Assembly: GCF_003933735.1 (NCBI RefSeq)
Contig: NZ_RSED01000020.1
Coordinates: forward strand, 1 to 34,633
Direction of reading: 5' to 3'
Length of the DNA: 34,633 nucleotides
DNA from: Aquabacterium soli
GTDB taxonomy: Bacteria > Pseudomonadota > Gammaproteobacteria > Burkholderiales > Burkholderiaceae_C
A program made the position numbers and the translations under genes. Below the pieces are notes generated by a model. The model saw nothing but the letters and a program-made list of their open reading frames with translations, was not told the DNA's origin and ran no database searches. Numbering within the stretch: position 1 is the first letter of the stretch; the number at the start of each line of letters is the position of its first letter. Shown piece by piece: positions 16,602 through 25,222 of this stretch.

Positions 16602-16896
16602 ACGACCCTCCACTGTGGCTGCAAAAAGAGACGCTCACGGGTCGCAAGCAGCACGCTCCTTGTCGGAGGCGATGCGCCTGCCACGGCCGATTTCGCTTTT
16701 CAGCGTCGTCCAGGCACGGATCAAAGTTGGATTCTCCCGTATCACCACGCCAGCAACGGCGCTACAGCATCGGAAGCATGGGCCTGATCGGCGGCCTCGC
16801 GTGCTGCTAGCGCCGAGCGAAACTTGGCAATTCGATCTGATGAACGTTGCCAATGGCGGCGACGTCGGCACTGACCGGCGCTGACGGAGCTCCGAC

Positions 16897-18030
16897 ATGC
16901 GCGTCCTCGCCATCAATGCCGGCAGTGCGACCCTGAAGTTCGGAGTTTTCGAGTCGGCTCGTACCTTGCCATTGATCGACTCGGCGATTGATCATCCTGC
17001 GGTGGATGCTGCGACCTTCGAGGAGATCGAGCGGCACTTGCACAGGGCGGGTGTCACAACGATCGATGGCATTGGTCACCGCGTCGCACACGGTGGCCCA
17101 CTGTTGAGCAACGCGGTGCTCGTGGATGAAGAAGTCGAACGCGAGATCGGCAAGGCTTCGGCTCTGGCGCCGCATCACAATCCTGCCGCATTGGCCGGCA
17201 TACGCCTGACCCGTGAGCGTTGGCCCGGCGTGCGCCACGTCGCGGTCTTCGACACCGCTTTCCATGACGACATGCCCGAATACGCCCTTTCCTATGCTGT
17301 TCCGCCATCGTGGCGCGCGGCAGGGGTACGGAGATACGGCTTCCATGGCCTGTCCCACCAGGGTGTACTGGCCGCCGTCAGCACCGAGCTGAAACGGCCG
17401 CCGTCAGAACTTCGTATCGTGAGCTGCCACATTGGAAGCGGCGCCAGCGTCTGCGCGATCGATCGCGGAAGGTCGATCGATACATCGATGGGAATGACCG
17501 CGCTTGAAGGTCTTGTGATGGGCACGCGCTGTGGAGACCTCGACCCTGGCGTACCCGGCTTCGTCGCACGCGCACTGGGTTTGACGTTGGCGCAGATCGA
17601 GGCGGCGCTTTACAGCGACAGTGGACTCAAAGGATTGTCGGGTGAGAGTTCGGACCTGCGGATTGTGGAGAAGCGCGCGGGAGAAGGAGTCGCAGCCGCC
17701 CAACTGGCATTGCAGGTACACGCGTACCGCGTGCGCAAGTACATCGGCGCCTACGCCGCCGCGATGGGCGGTTGCGATGCTGTGGCCTTCACTGGCGGAG
17801 CTGGAGAAAATTCGGCCGCGTTGCGTCGGCGCATCGTTGATGGCCTGGAGTTCATCGGCCTGGAACTAGACGAAGAGCGCAATCGCGCCTACTCGCCCAA
17901 CACTGAAGTCGCCCAGTTGCAGTCATCCCGATCCGCCGTCGCCGTGCTGGTGGTTCAAGCACGCGAGCAGTTAGCGATCGCGCGTGAGACGTTCCGAGCG
18001 CTGAATGACCAGGCAAGTGGTTTGGTATAG
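16897..18030 (+). CDS. ackA: Acetate kinase
   Basis: The product has 377 residues, slightly short for the family (about 400). Motifs in order: INAGSATLKFGVFE (6-19), HRVAHGG (61-67), VFDTAFHDDMPEYA (117-130), YGFHGLSHQG (147-156), HIGSGASVCAI (178-188), DTSMGMTALEGLVMGTRCGD (195-214) and FTGGAGENS. It makes ATP and acetate from acetyl-phosphate. The residue in HIGS181GAS is Asn in the best-studied enzyme (Asn211 in Methanosarcina, recalled). GGAG precedes the ATG. No phosphotransacetylase gene is near, so acetyl-phosphate would come from the phosphoketolase-like enzyme at 20290-22719. Confidence 0.93.
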   Translation: MRVLAINAGSATLKFGVFESARTLPLIDSAIDHPAVDAATFEEIERHLHRAGVTTIDGIGHRVAHGGPLLSNAVLVDEEVEREIGKASALAPHHNPAALAGIRLTRERWPGVRHVAVFDTAFHDDMPEYALSYAVPPSWRAAGVRRYGFHGLSHQGVLAAVSTELKRPPSELRIVSCHIGSGASVCAIDRGRSIDTSMGMTALEGLVMGTRCGDLDPGVPGFVARALGLTLAQIEAALYSDSGLKGLSGESSDLRIVEKRAGEGVAAAQLALQVHAYRVRKYIGAYAAAMGGCDAVAFTGGAGENSAALRRRIVDGLEFIGLELDEERNRAYSPNTEVAQLQSSRSAVAVLVVQAREQLAIARETFRALNDQASGLV

Positions 18031-18170
18031 GCAATGAACTGGGACAAGACCACGATAAGTCTTCCTCCGGGCCGGGAGCCACGCCCGTTGATGCTCGCGC
18101 CGAAGATGGTCCAGTTGCCCATCCAACCGCACGTTGAAGGAAGAAACGGAGCGGTTCAGACACCGGGCCC

Positions 18171-18201
18171 TTGACCCATGTGCAGCACCTGGGTTCAAAC
18201 T
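18171..18201 (+). promoter_or_regulatory. MerR-type promoter with dyad operator upstream of the MerR gene
   Basis: TTGACC (18171-18176) is a good -35. A spacer of 19 bp leads to a weak -10 (CAAACT, 18196-18201). The spacer is filled by a dyad with 10-bp arms and one mismatch: ACCCATGTGC (18174-18183), centre A18184, GCACCTGGGT (18185-18194). An over-long spacer containing a dyad is the hallmark of promoters twisted open by MerR-family activators. It stands about 47 bp upstream of the MerR start, so self-control of the MerR-cfa-phosphoketolase genes is likely. Confidence 0.65.
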
Positions 18202-18247
18202 CTCTCGAAAGTGAAGGGATTCAAGACAACCTTGCTGGAGGATGGTG

Positions 18248-18700
18248 ATGCAACTCATTGAATGCGCCAAGGCGGCAGGCGTCACACCGGACACGTTGCG
18301 TCACTACCTTCGGGTGGGGCTTGTGGTGCCCGATGGCCGGGGCACGAACGGCTACCGCGCATTCTCGGATCGAAGCGTCGCCCGGGTGCGTTTCATACGC
18401 AATGCATTGGCCCTCGGCTTCACGCTCAAGGACGCTGCAGAGTTTGTCGAGATGAGCCAGCGCGGTGCATCGCCTTGTCCGCGCGCGCGGGCGCTGCTGA
18501 GCGAACGGCTTGACGAGCAGGCCCGGCGGCTGAAGGAGGCGACGGATTTGCATCGCCGCATGCAGCAGGCAGAGCGCGACTGGAAGCGGCTGCCGGACGG
18601 CGTCCCGGATGGCCATTCCGTCTGCGGCTTGATCGAAGGAGCGGATGCGGACGTTCAGCGCAATTCGGTGCGCGCGAAGTCCCGTCGTGTACGCGCATGA
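18248..18700 (+). CDS. MerR-family regulator of the metal-sensing type
   Basis: The product has 150 residues. The N-terminal HTH (1-70) reads MQLIECAKAAGVTPDTLRHY and GYRAFSDRSVARVRFIRNAL. A long dimer helix follows. Cys77 (ASPCPRA) and Cys126 (SVCGLIEG) match the places of ZntR Cys79 and Cys124, but the metal loop cysteines between them are missing and the loop reads LPDGVPDGH, with only a His. GGAGG ends 6 bases before ATG 18248, so that start is chosen over ATG 18242. It is followed by cfa and the phosphoketolase-like gene on the same strand. The inducer is unknown. Confidence 0.82.
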   Translation: MQLIECAKAAGVTPDTLRHYLRVGLVVPDGRGTNGYRAFSDRSVARVRFIRNALALGFTLKDAAEFVEMSQRGASPCPRARALLSERLDEQARRLKEATDLHRRMQQAERDWKRLPDGVPDGHSVCGLIEGADADVQRNSVRAKSRRVRA

Positions 18701-18854
18701 ATCGCTCTGATCATCGTCGACATTCCCCGGCATCACGACGCTCTACGTACATGCGGTGCAGCGGTTGTGGTCGTGCCGATCACGCCAGCGCCAAGTGTGA
18801 GTCGTCTATCCACTTCGCAGCATCCGCTGCACACGAGCGAGCGAGGCGCCCCCG

Positions 18855-20183
18855 ATGAGCCACCTCACGACACGGGATCGAACCGTATCGCCCGACGGAT
18901 ATGCCGCCGCGCTACGGATCTTGCGCCGGCTGCTGGCCGGCATCGAGCGCCCGCCGGCGTTGCGTCTGGGCGATATGCTCTTGCACGAGCTCGAATCGCA
19001 CCCGGAATACACCCTGATCATCCGTGACCCGGGCCTGCTGCGTCGCTTGGTCCTGCGCCCGGATCCGCTGCTGCTGGCGGAAGCCTATTTCCGCGGCACC
19101 ATCGACATTGAGGGAGACCTGTACACCGCGCTCGGGCTCAAGGCGCATTTCGAGAAGTTTTCGCTCTCTTGGCGCGACAAACTGGCCCTGTTGCGCGACG
19201 CACTGCTGCTGCGCGTGTCCGACCAGGACGGGTTGAAGCCCTCGCGGAGTCTGGCCTCGCGCGTCGCACGTCGCTTCTCCCATCGCCATTCGCGTCAAAC
19301 CGATCAGGCCGCGATCTCCTTTCACTACGATGTGTCCAACGCGTTCTATGGACTCTGGCTCGATGCCGAGAGGGTCTACTCATGTGGCTATTTCAAGGCG
19401 ACGGATGACACGCTGGACCAGGCTCAGTGCAACAAGCTGGAGCACATCTGCCGCAAGCTGCGTCTGCAGCGAGGCGAACGCCTGCTCGACATCGGCTGCG
19501 GCTGGGGCGCGCTCGTATGCTGGGCGGCAAGAGAACATGGCGTCCGTGCGCACGGCATCACGCTCAGCCAACAGCAACTCGAATACGCGCGCGAGCGCAT
19601 CCGCTCGGAGGGCCTGCAGGATCTCGTCACCGTTGAACTGCGCGACTACCGTGACCTCGAAGGCACGGCCGTTTTCGACAAGGTGTCAAGCATTGGCATG
19701 TTCGAGCACGTGGGACTCGCGAACCTACCGGCCTACTACGCGGTGGTCCAGCGGGTTTTGCGGCCAGGAGGACTCTTCCTCAACCATGGGATCACCCATG
19801 ACGAGGAGGGCTGGAGCCGAACCGTCGCGACCGAGTTCATCAACCGCTACGTCTTCCCCGACGGCGAATTGGACTGCGTCAGCAATATCCAGCTAGGGAT
19901 GGAGCGCTCCGGCTTCGAGATCCATGACGTCGAAGGTCTTCGACCCCACTACGCGCTGACCTTGCGTCATTGGGTCCAGCGGCTCGAAGCGCGCCGGGAG
20001 GAGGCCTTGCGGGAGGTCGATGAGGTGACCTTCCGCATCTGGCGCTTGTACATGGCGGCGTGTGCACTGGAATTCGAGGCCGGGGGGACTGGGATCTACC
20101 AGATCGTCGCGTCCAAACGCGACGGCGGAAGCTGGCCCGTGCCCTTGACCCGCTCTGATCTTTATGGAGAACACCAGCCATGA
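18855..20183 (+). CDS. cfa: Cyclopropane-fatty-acyl-phospholipid synthase
   Basis: The product has 442 residues. The N-terminal lipid-binding part is followed by ISFHYDVSNAFYGLWLD (154-170), YSCGYF (175-180), the SAM motif LLDIGCGWGAL (210-220) and the MFEHVGLANLPAYY segment, all typical of Cfa/CMAS enzymes. It adds a methylene group from S-adenosylmethionine to unsaturated membrane lipids, a known response to stationary phase, acid and low oxygen. It lies 154 bp after the MerR gene and 106 bp before the phosphoketolase-like gene. Membrane protection alongside acid-producing fermentation is a fitting, inferred, role. Confidence 0.92.
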   Translation: MSHLTTRDRTVSPDGYAAALRILRRLLAGIERPPALRLGDMLLHELESHPEYTLIIRDPGLLRRLVLRPDPLLLAEAYFRGTIDIEGDLYTALGLKAHFEKFSLSWRDKLALLRDALLLRVSDQDGLKPSRSLASRVARRFSHRHSRQTDQAAISFHYDVSNAFYGLWLDAERVYSCGYFKATDDTLDQAQCNKLEHICRKLRLQRGERLLDIGCGWGALVCWAAREHGVRAHGITLSQQQLEYARERIRSEGLQDLVTVELRDYRDLEGTAVFDKVSSIGMFEHVGLANLPAYYAVVQRVLRPGGLFLNHGITHDEEGWSRTVATEFINRYVFPDGELDCVSNIQLGMERSGFEIHDVEGLRPHYALTLRHWVQRLEARREEALREVDEVTFRIWRLYMAACALEFEAGGTGIYQIVASKRDGGSWPVPLTRSDLYGEHQP

Positions 20184-20289
20184 ACGCTAGATGGCCGTGC
20201 CGCTGGCGCGCGAAAGACGATCGCAGACGCCAGCCTTCCCAATCTCGCCGTCGCGCTTACCTGCGTGCCGGCTCTCAAGGACTTTCCAC

Positions 20290-22719
20290 ATGAACCACGA
20301 GCTTCCCTGGGTCGCCGAGCGCGTCCGCGTGTTCCGCGAGTCTGATCCCGAGTTCGCCCGCTGGGCGCGCGGCCACGGCCCCATCACCCACAACGATCTC
20401 ACGCAACTGCGAGTCCACGATCTCGCACAGGTGCTGGTTGCCGAAGGCAAGGCGAGCGACACAACCGCGGTGTATCGCACGCTGTGGGCGGCGGACCGCC
20501 TGGCCGTGGCAGGCATGTGGTTGACGGTTCACATGACCTATGCCGACCGGGTCTATCCCGATGGCCGGGGGATGAGAGCCGAGGATTTCAAGGAGACGCC
20601 GGAGGGGCATACCGGTGGGTCGCTGAACATCGTGCCGGCCTATGTCGGCTACCTGGCCGCGAACGCGCTCAGTGGGTTGACGCGTGGCTGGTTGATGGGC
20701 CAGGGCCATTGCGTCGCGGGCATCGATGCCTGCAACCTGCTGGTGGGCAACATGACGCCGCGCCACGCCGAGAGATACGACCGCAGCGAAAGCGGCCTCA
20801 CGCGCTTTGCCCGGGATTTCTATAGCTACGCGATCGACGCACAGGGGCGTCCCGCCTCGCCGCTGGGCAGCCACGTCGGCCCGAATACGGCAGGCGGTCT
20901 GTCCGAGGGCGGCTATCTCGGCTTTGCCGAACTGCAGTACGTGCACATGCCCTTGCCCGGCGAGCGGCTGGTGGTGTTCCTCAGCGACGGCGCTTTCGAG
21001 GAGCAGCGTGGCAGTGACTGGGCGCCGCGCTGGTGGCGGGCAGAAGACAGCGGCTTCGTGGCTCCGTTCATGATCCTCAACGGTCGCCGCATCGAACAGC
21101 GCAGCACCATGCAGCAGCAGGGGGGCCGAGAATGGTTCCACCAGCATCTGCGGCTGAACGGCTTCGACCCGATGGAGATCGACGGCACCGACCCCGCCGC
21201 GTTCGCCTGGGCCGTTCACGCGATGGAGGAGCGGTTGTCGGCCTGCGCGGCTGGAGTTTCGCAGGGCACCGTTCAGTACCCGGTACCCCTCCACTACACC
21301 ATCGCCGAAGCGCCCAAGGGATTCGGCTTCCCCGGTGCTGGAACCAATGCCGCGCACAACCTGCCGCTGGAGGGGAACCCCCGGGTCGACCAGATAGCGC
21401 TTCAGCAGTTCAACGAGGGTGCTCGCGCTCTCTTCGTGCCGTCGCACGAACTCGACGAAGCGGTGGCACTACTGTGCCGGCACGAAGTGCAGCATCGTCC
21501 CCTGGAGCGGGACCATGCCCTGGCGCACCGCCAGGTGGCGGCCCCCAGACTTCCGGTTCCGCAGTGGCATGTTGCGGGCCAGGGCGAGGTCTCGCCAATG
21601 GCGGCACTCGACGGAGCCTTCGCGGCCCTCGTCCAAGCCAACCCACAGCTGCGTCCGCGGGTGGGCAATCCGGACGAGCTGCGCAGCAACCGCATGGGCC
21701 AGACATTGGACCTGCTCAAACACCGCGTCTTCACGCCCGAACCGGGCCTGGCGGAGGCCGTCGATGGCGCCGTGATCACGGCGCTCAACGAAGAAGCGGT
21801 GGTCAGCGCGGCGCTGGGCAACAAGGGCGGCATCAACTTGGTCGTCTCTTACGAGGCATTTGCCGTCAAGATGCTGGGCGCGCTGCGCCAGGAAATCCTG
21901 TTCGCGCGACACCAGGCGCAGGCAGGCACACCACCCGGATGGCTGTCGGTGGTCACGGTTGTGACGTCCCACACCTGGGAGAACGGCAAGAACGAGCAGT
22001 CGCACCAGGATCCGACGCTGGCCGAAGCGCTGTTGGGCGAAATGTCCGACACCTCGCGCGTGTTGTTCCCGGTCGATGCCAACAGTGCCGTTGCGGCGCT
22101 GCGCGCGGCCTACGCCTCGCACGGCCAGTTCTGGACATTGGTCGTTCCCAAGCGGGCCGTCGCCAGCCAGTTGAGTGCCGAGCAGGCCGAACGCTTGGTC
22201 GATCAGGGTGGTTGGGTGGTGAAGCCCTGCGACGCCCCCGACGTGTTGCTGGTTGCCATCGGCGCATACCAGCTGCAGCAGGCCCTGCTTGCGGCGCGGC
22301 GCCTCGAAGCCGCCGGACATCGGACCGCAGTGACCTGCGTCATCGAGCCGGGCCGCTTCAGAGCGCCCCGCGACGAACGCGAGCAGGACTTTGTGGCCGG
22401 CGACCAGACCTTGCGCGGCCTGTTCCCGGAGACTGCCGCCGTGCGCGTCATCGTGTCGCACATGCGACCCGAGCCGACGCTGGGCCTGATGCGCCGGATC
22501 GATACAGGGGCGCGGCAGACCCGTGCCTTGGGCTACCAGGCGCGCGGCGGGACGCTCGATGTGGCCGGCATGCTGTTCGCGAACCGTTGCACTTGGGCGC
22601 ACGTGGCGGCCGAGGCGGCTCAAGGGCTCGGTGTCGATCCGGTGAGCTTGCTGAGCGTCGAGGAGTTGGCGGCCGTGCAGGGGCATGGCGACCCGCGCAT
22701 GGTGATGGCCCCGGCTTGA
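20290..22719 (+). CDS. Divergent phosphoketolase-family TPP enzyme
   Basis: The product has 809 residues, the length of phosphoketolases (XFP). Shared features: EGHTGGSLN (105-113), LMGQGHCVAG (135-144), HVGPNTAGGLSEGGYLG (195-211), a TPP-site stretch LSDGAFEEQ...LNG (231-265), SYEAF with the likely cofactor-activating Glu522, and a HQDPTL segment. Usual XFP has GDGEAETGP where this has SDGAFEEQRG, so it is a separate branch. Homologues are, from memory, sometimes annotated as xylulose-5-phosphate 3-epimerase. Expected reaction: xylulose-5-P or fructose-6-P plus phosphate to acetyl-phosphate. ATG 20290 has AAGGA 9 bases upstream. An in-frame start at 20191 adds 33 residues without family features. 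Acetate kinase upstream would use the product. Confidence 0.8.
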   Translation: MNHELPWVAERVRVFRESDPEFARWARGHGPITHNDLTQLRVHDLAQVLVAEGKASDTTAVYRTLWAADRLAVAGMWLTVHMTYADRVYPDGRGMRAEDFKETPEGHTGGSLNIVPAYVGYLAANALSGLTRGWLMGQGHCVAGIDACNLLVGNMTPRHAERYDRSESGLTRFARDFYSYAIDAQGRPASPLGSHVGPNTAGGLSEGGYLGFAELQYVHMPLPGERLVVFLSDGAFEEQRGSDWAPRWWRAEDSGFVAPFMILNGRRIEQRSTMQQQGGREWFHQHLRLNGFDPMEIDGTDPAAFAWAVHAMEERLSACAAGVSQGTVQYPVPLHYTIAEAPKGFGFPGAGTNAAHNLPLEGNPRVDQIALQQFNEGARALFVPSHELDEAVALLCRHEVQHRPLERDHALAHRQVAAPRLPVPQWHVAGQGEVSPMAALDGAFAALVQANPQLRPRVGNPDELRSNRMGQTLDLLKHRVFTPEPGLAEAVDGAVITALNEEAVVSAALGNKGGINLVVSYEAFAVKMLGALRQEILFARHQAQAGTPPGWLSVVTVVTSHTWENGKNEQSHQDPTLAEALLGEMSDTSRVLFPVDANSAVAALRAAYASHGQFWTLVVPKRAVASQLSAEQAERLVDQGGWVVKPCDAPDVLLVAIGAYQLQQALLAARRLEAAGHRTAVTCVIEPGRFRAPRDEREQDFVAGDQTLRGLFPETAAVRVIVSHMRPEPTLGLMRRIDTGARQTRALGYQARGGTLDVAGMLFANRCTWAHVAAEAAQGLGVDPVSLLSVEELAAVQGHGDPRMVMAPA

Positions 22720-22754
22720 ACCCCTTTCGGTCACATGGCGCGACCGGATTTATC

Positions 22755-22778
22755 GGCGGTCTGCAGCGACAGACCGCC
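22755..22778. terminator. Hairpin between convergent operons
   Basis: GGCGGTCTG (22755-22763) and CAGACCGCC (22770-22778) form a perfect 9-bp stem with a 6-base loop. It lies 36 bp past the phosphoketolase-like stop and about 100 bp past the end of the convergent DUF4010 gene, so it could end both transcripts. No T-run follows, so it is called from stem strength and position. Confidence 0.55.
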
Positions 22779-22880
22779 CTGCCGCGGGTCGCCGTCTTGT
22801 GGAATGGGTGTGGTCGGATGTCGCGGCGGCCCATGCTGGAGTCGCAAGACCGCCATTGTCCCGTTGCCCCTGGCATTCCG

Positions 22881-24143
22881 TCAGGTCAGGGCCAAGGCGA
22901 CTGCGAAGCCAACCGCAGCCATTGCCGCATACGACGGGAACACTCTCCACGCAAGCGATTTTCCGTCCAACGACGTTAACAGGACAAGTTTGGTGGCTTG
23001 ATTGACGGACGCCGCGATGAACAACGCCAGGGTGGCCGATGCGGCGGTGACGGCGCCTTCGTCTACCAGACGGCCAATCGAGAGCGTGATCGCATCGACG
23101 TCCACAAGACCCGAGGCGGCGGCGGTGAGCATGACTCCGGCATCCCCGAAGCGATCGGCAAGAAAGCGGCCTGCCAGCATCACCGTGGCCAAGAACGCCG
23201 CGAACTGTAGCGCGGAGCGCAGTTGCAACGGGTTTCCAAGTTGCAGTTCGGGCAAGTCTTCGGCTGACGACCGCGCCGCCAGGAACGTCCCCACAACACC
23301 GCCAACTGCGGCCATGGCCACAAAGATGACCACCGGGCCCCAGCCGATGCCGGGGGCCGCGATGGCGACGAGGGCCGCCATGCGGGCAAACATGGCTGCG
23401 CACGCGAGCGCCGCACCCGCCGCTGCCAGTGGACGCCACCCTGGCGTCTGCCCGGCCCACCGAGCCAACGTGGCCGTGGTGGCGGTGCTCGACACGATTC
23501 CCCCGAGCAGCGCTGTGAATACTAGCCCTCGCTTCCTGCCGAGCGAGCGCATCAGGACGAACCCAGTGAACGACAGCACAGCCAGCAGGACAACGGCCCA
23601 CCACAGGCGATAGGGATTCAGCGCCTCATAGGGGCCAAAGCCACGGTCAGGGAGCACCGGCAGCACGACCACGCTGATCAACAGCAACTGCGTGCCGCTG
23701 CTGATCTCCGCCTCGGACAGCTTGCCGACGCCGGCGTGCAAGAGCTGCTTGAAACGCAGCAGCGCCAGCACGACCACGGCGGCGACCGCCGAAACGCGCC
23801 AAGCGCCACTGGTCGCCAGCGCCCCGATGGCGAAAGTCGCCAGGGCGGCGACGGACGTGGTCAGTCCCATCACGGCATGCATATGCGCCGTCACCAGGTA
23901 GCCCACCACCAGATACACCCCGACGAGTACGAGCAGCGCGATGAGCATGCCGGCTCCCCAGCGCTGGGCCAGCAGCCCGCCAAGGCCGCCGAGCAGGCCG
24001 ATCAGCGCAAAGGTGCGAACGCCCGCGACGCGATGTCCCTCGGGCCGCTCGCGTTGCTGCCATCCCCGTTCCAGGCCGATCAGAAGTCCCGAAGCGAGGG
24101 CCAGCCCGAGCCCGACCAGCGCGGGATCATCGAATTCACTCAT
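22881..24143 (-). CDS. MgtC/SapB-DUF4010-like inner-membrane protein
   Basis: The product has 420 residues and about 12 hydrophobic segments. The first part (about 10-150) has LALASGLLIGLERGWQQRE and GVRTFALIGLLGGLGGLLAQ, the conserved MgtC/SapB motifs. The second part matches DUF4010, with VFTALLGGIVSSTATTATLA and a late ASGLVDVDAITLS segment. Its transport function, if any, is unknown. It is the last gene of the long minus-strand unit, and its start overlaps the GAPDH stop by 4 bp. Confidence 0.85.
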   Translation of the reverse strand: MSEFDDPALVGLGLALASGLLIGLERGWQQRERPEGHRVAGVRTFALIGLLGGLGGLLAQRWGAGMLIALLVLVGVYLVVGYLVTAHMHAVMGLTTSVAALATFAIGALATSGAWRVSAVAAVVVLALLRFKQLLHAGVGKLSEAEISSGTQLLLISVVVLPVLPDRGFGPYEALNPYRLWWAVVLLAVLSFTGFVLMRSLGRKRGLVFTALLGGIVSSTATTATLARWAGQTPGWRPLAAAGAALACAAMFARMAALVAIAAPGIGWGPVVIFVAMAAVGGVVGTFLAARSSAEDLPELQLGNPLQLRSALQFAAFLATVMLAGRFLADRFGDAGVMLTAAASGLVDVDAITLSIGRLVDEGAVTAASATLALFIAASVNQATKLVLLTSLDGKSLAWRVFPSYAAMAAVGFAVALALT

Positions 24144-25195
24144 CGTCGAACCTGGACGCGGTCGCGGATGAAATCACGCTGCAGTCCCAGCGAAGCATCG
24201 GTGCGCGCCATCGACACCTGGGGATCGGTCTCGATGCCGCTCAAGGCGCGAATGGCATCGATGGTTTCGGGAATCACGATCGCTTGGTTGAAGACCTGGT
24301 AGGTGTAGTACGCCTGATCGCCATCGACCGAAAGCACGTCCTCCCACAACGCGACCTCCCACAGGTCGCCGCGCGGGCGGCCGAGATCGGCCATCAGTTC
24401 CACCGTGCTGTTGAGGGCCACGAGACCATCCGAGGATCGCACGAACGCGATCCGTGGCGCAGCGCGAAAGGCCGCCAGCACCTCGTCGCGCGTGGCCGGC
24501 CTCGTCAGTTCGACCCACCAGGTGTGCAGGTGGCTGCTGTTGTGCGGTGCCTTGACCGCGATCGTGACGACGTCCAGGTCCGGGATCACAGTGCGCGCGT
24601 CCGGTCCCTGATGGCTGGGGATCGTCTTCTCCGGCAAGAGCGTGTTGATGATGCCCTCCGCATGCGCCTCCCACGGGTCGGAAGCCCGGCGGATCAGCGT
24701 CCCGCGGGCTCGCTTGAGCAGGCCCGCTGTCCGAAGCGCCCCCAGGGTGCGCACGATCGACGTCGTGTTGCAGGACACCACCCGGGTGGAGGTGCGGCCG
24801 ATCGCGGTTGCGTAGTTCTCCTGCGCGACGAACGAATGACCGGTCAACGCGTGGGACTCGCCGCCATGGAAGATGGACTTCACACCGGCAGCGTCGTACG
24901 CCCTCTTGTTGACCGCGGCGACTTTCTTGGGTGTGCAATCGACCACGACGTCCGCGTTGGCGAGCAGGTCGGCCAGATCGCCCGCGACGGGAAGCCCCGC
25001 AGCACGCATCGATTGTGCGGCTTCAGCGGTCGCCGCGTAAATCGGGAAAGCGCGCTGCGCGGCCACCTGCAGGCGATAGTCGTGCACCACATCCGCGACG
25101 CCGGCTAGCGCCATGTCCTCCTGGAGTGCGACCGCATCCGCCACCCGCTTGCCGATCACACCGTATCCGTTCACCGCCACTCTGACCTTGTTCAT
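24140..25195 (-). CDS. Archaeal-type (class II) glyceraldehyde-3-phosphate dehydrogenase
   Basis: The product has 351 residues. The Rossmann start VRVAVNGYGVIGKRVADAV (4-22) is the class II form seen in archaea, not the bacterial INGFGRIGR. DCTPKK (86-91), KSIFHGGE (106-113) and the catalytic Cys142 in VVSCNTTSIVRTL agree. IPSHQGPDARTVIPD follows in the expected place. It should convert glyceraldehyde-3-phosphate to 1,3-bisphosphoglycerate using NAD(P). Ordinary bacteria use the unrelated-looking class I enzyme for glycolysis, so this is an extra copy. It follows the UbiB gene by 27 bp and overlaps the DUF4010 gene. Lateral origin from archaea or archaeal-like bacteria is likely. Confidence 0.9.
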   Translation of the reverse strand: MNKVRVAVNGYGVIGKRVADAVALQEDMALAGVADVVHDYRLQVAAQRAFPIYAATAEAAQSMRAAGLPVAGDLADLLANADVVVDCTPKKVAAVNKRAYDAAGVKSIFHGGESHALTGHSFVAQENYATAIGRTSTRVVSCNTTSIVRTLGALRTAGLLKRARGTLIRRASDPWEAHAEGIINTLLPEKTIPSHQGPDARTVIPDLDVVTIAVKAPHNSSHLHTWWVELTRPATRDEVLAAFRAAPRIAFVRSSDGLVALNSTVELMADLGRPRGDLWEVALWEDVLSVDGDQAYYTYQVFNQAIVIPETIDAIRALSGIETDPQVSMARTDASLGLQRDFIRDRVQVRR

Positions 25196-25222
25196 GCCTG
25201 ACTCCTTGCTTGATGAGGCGCC

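Noticed and set aside
16778..16789. ATGGGCCTGATC, repeated from 14196-14207
   Set aside because: Twelve bases shared between two intergenic regions may be chance. No symmetry or spacing supports a binding site.
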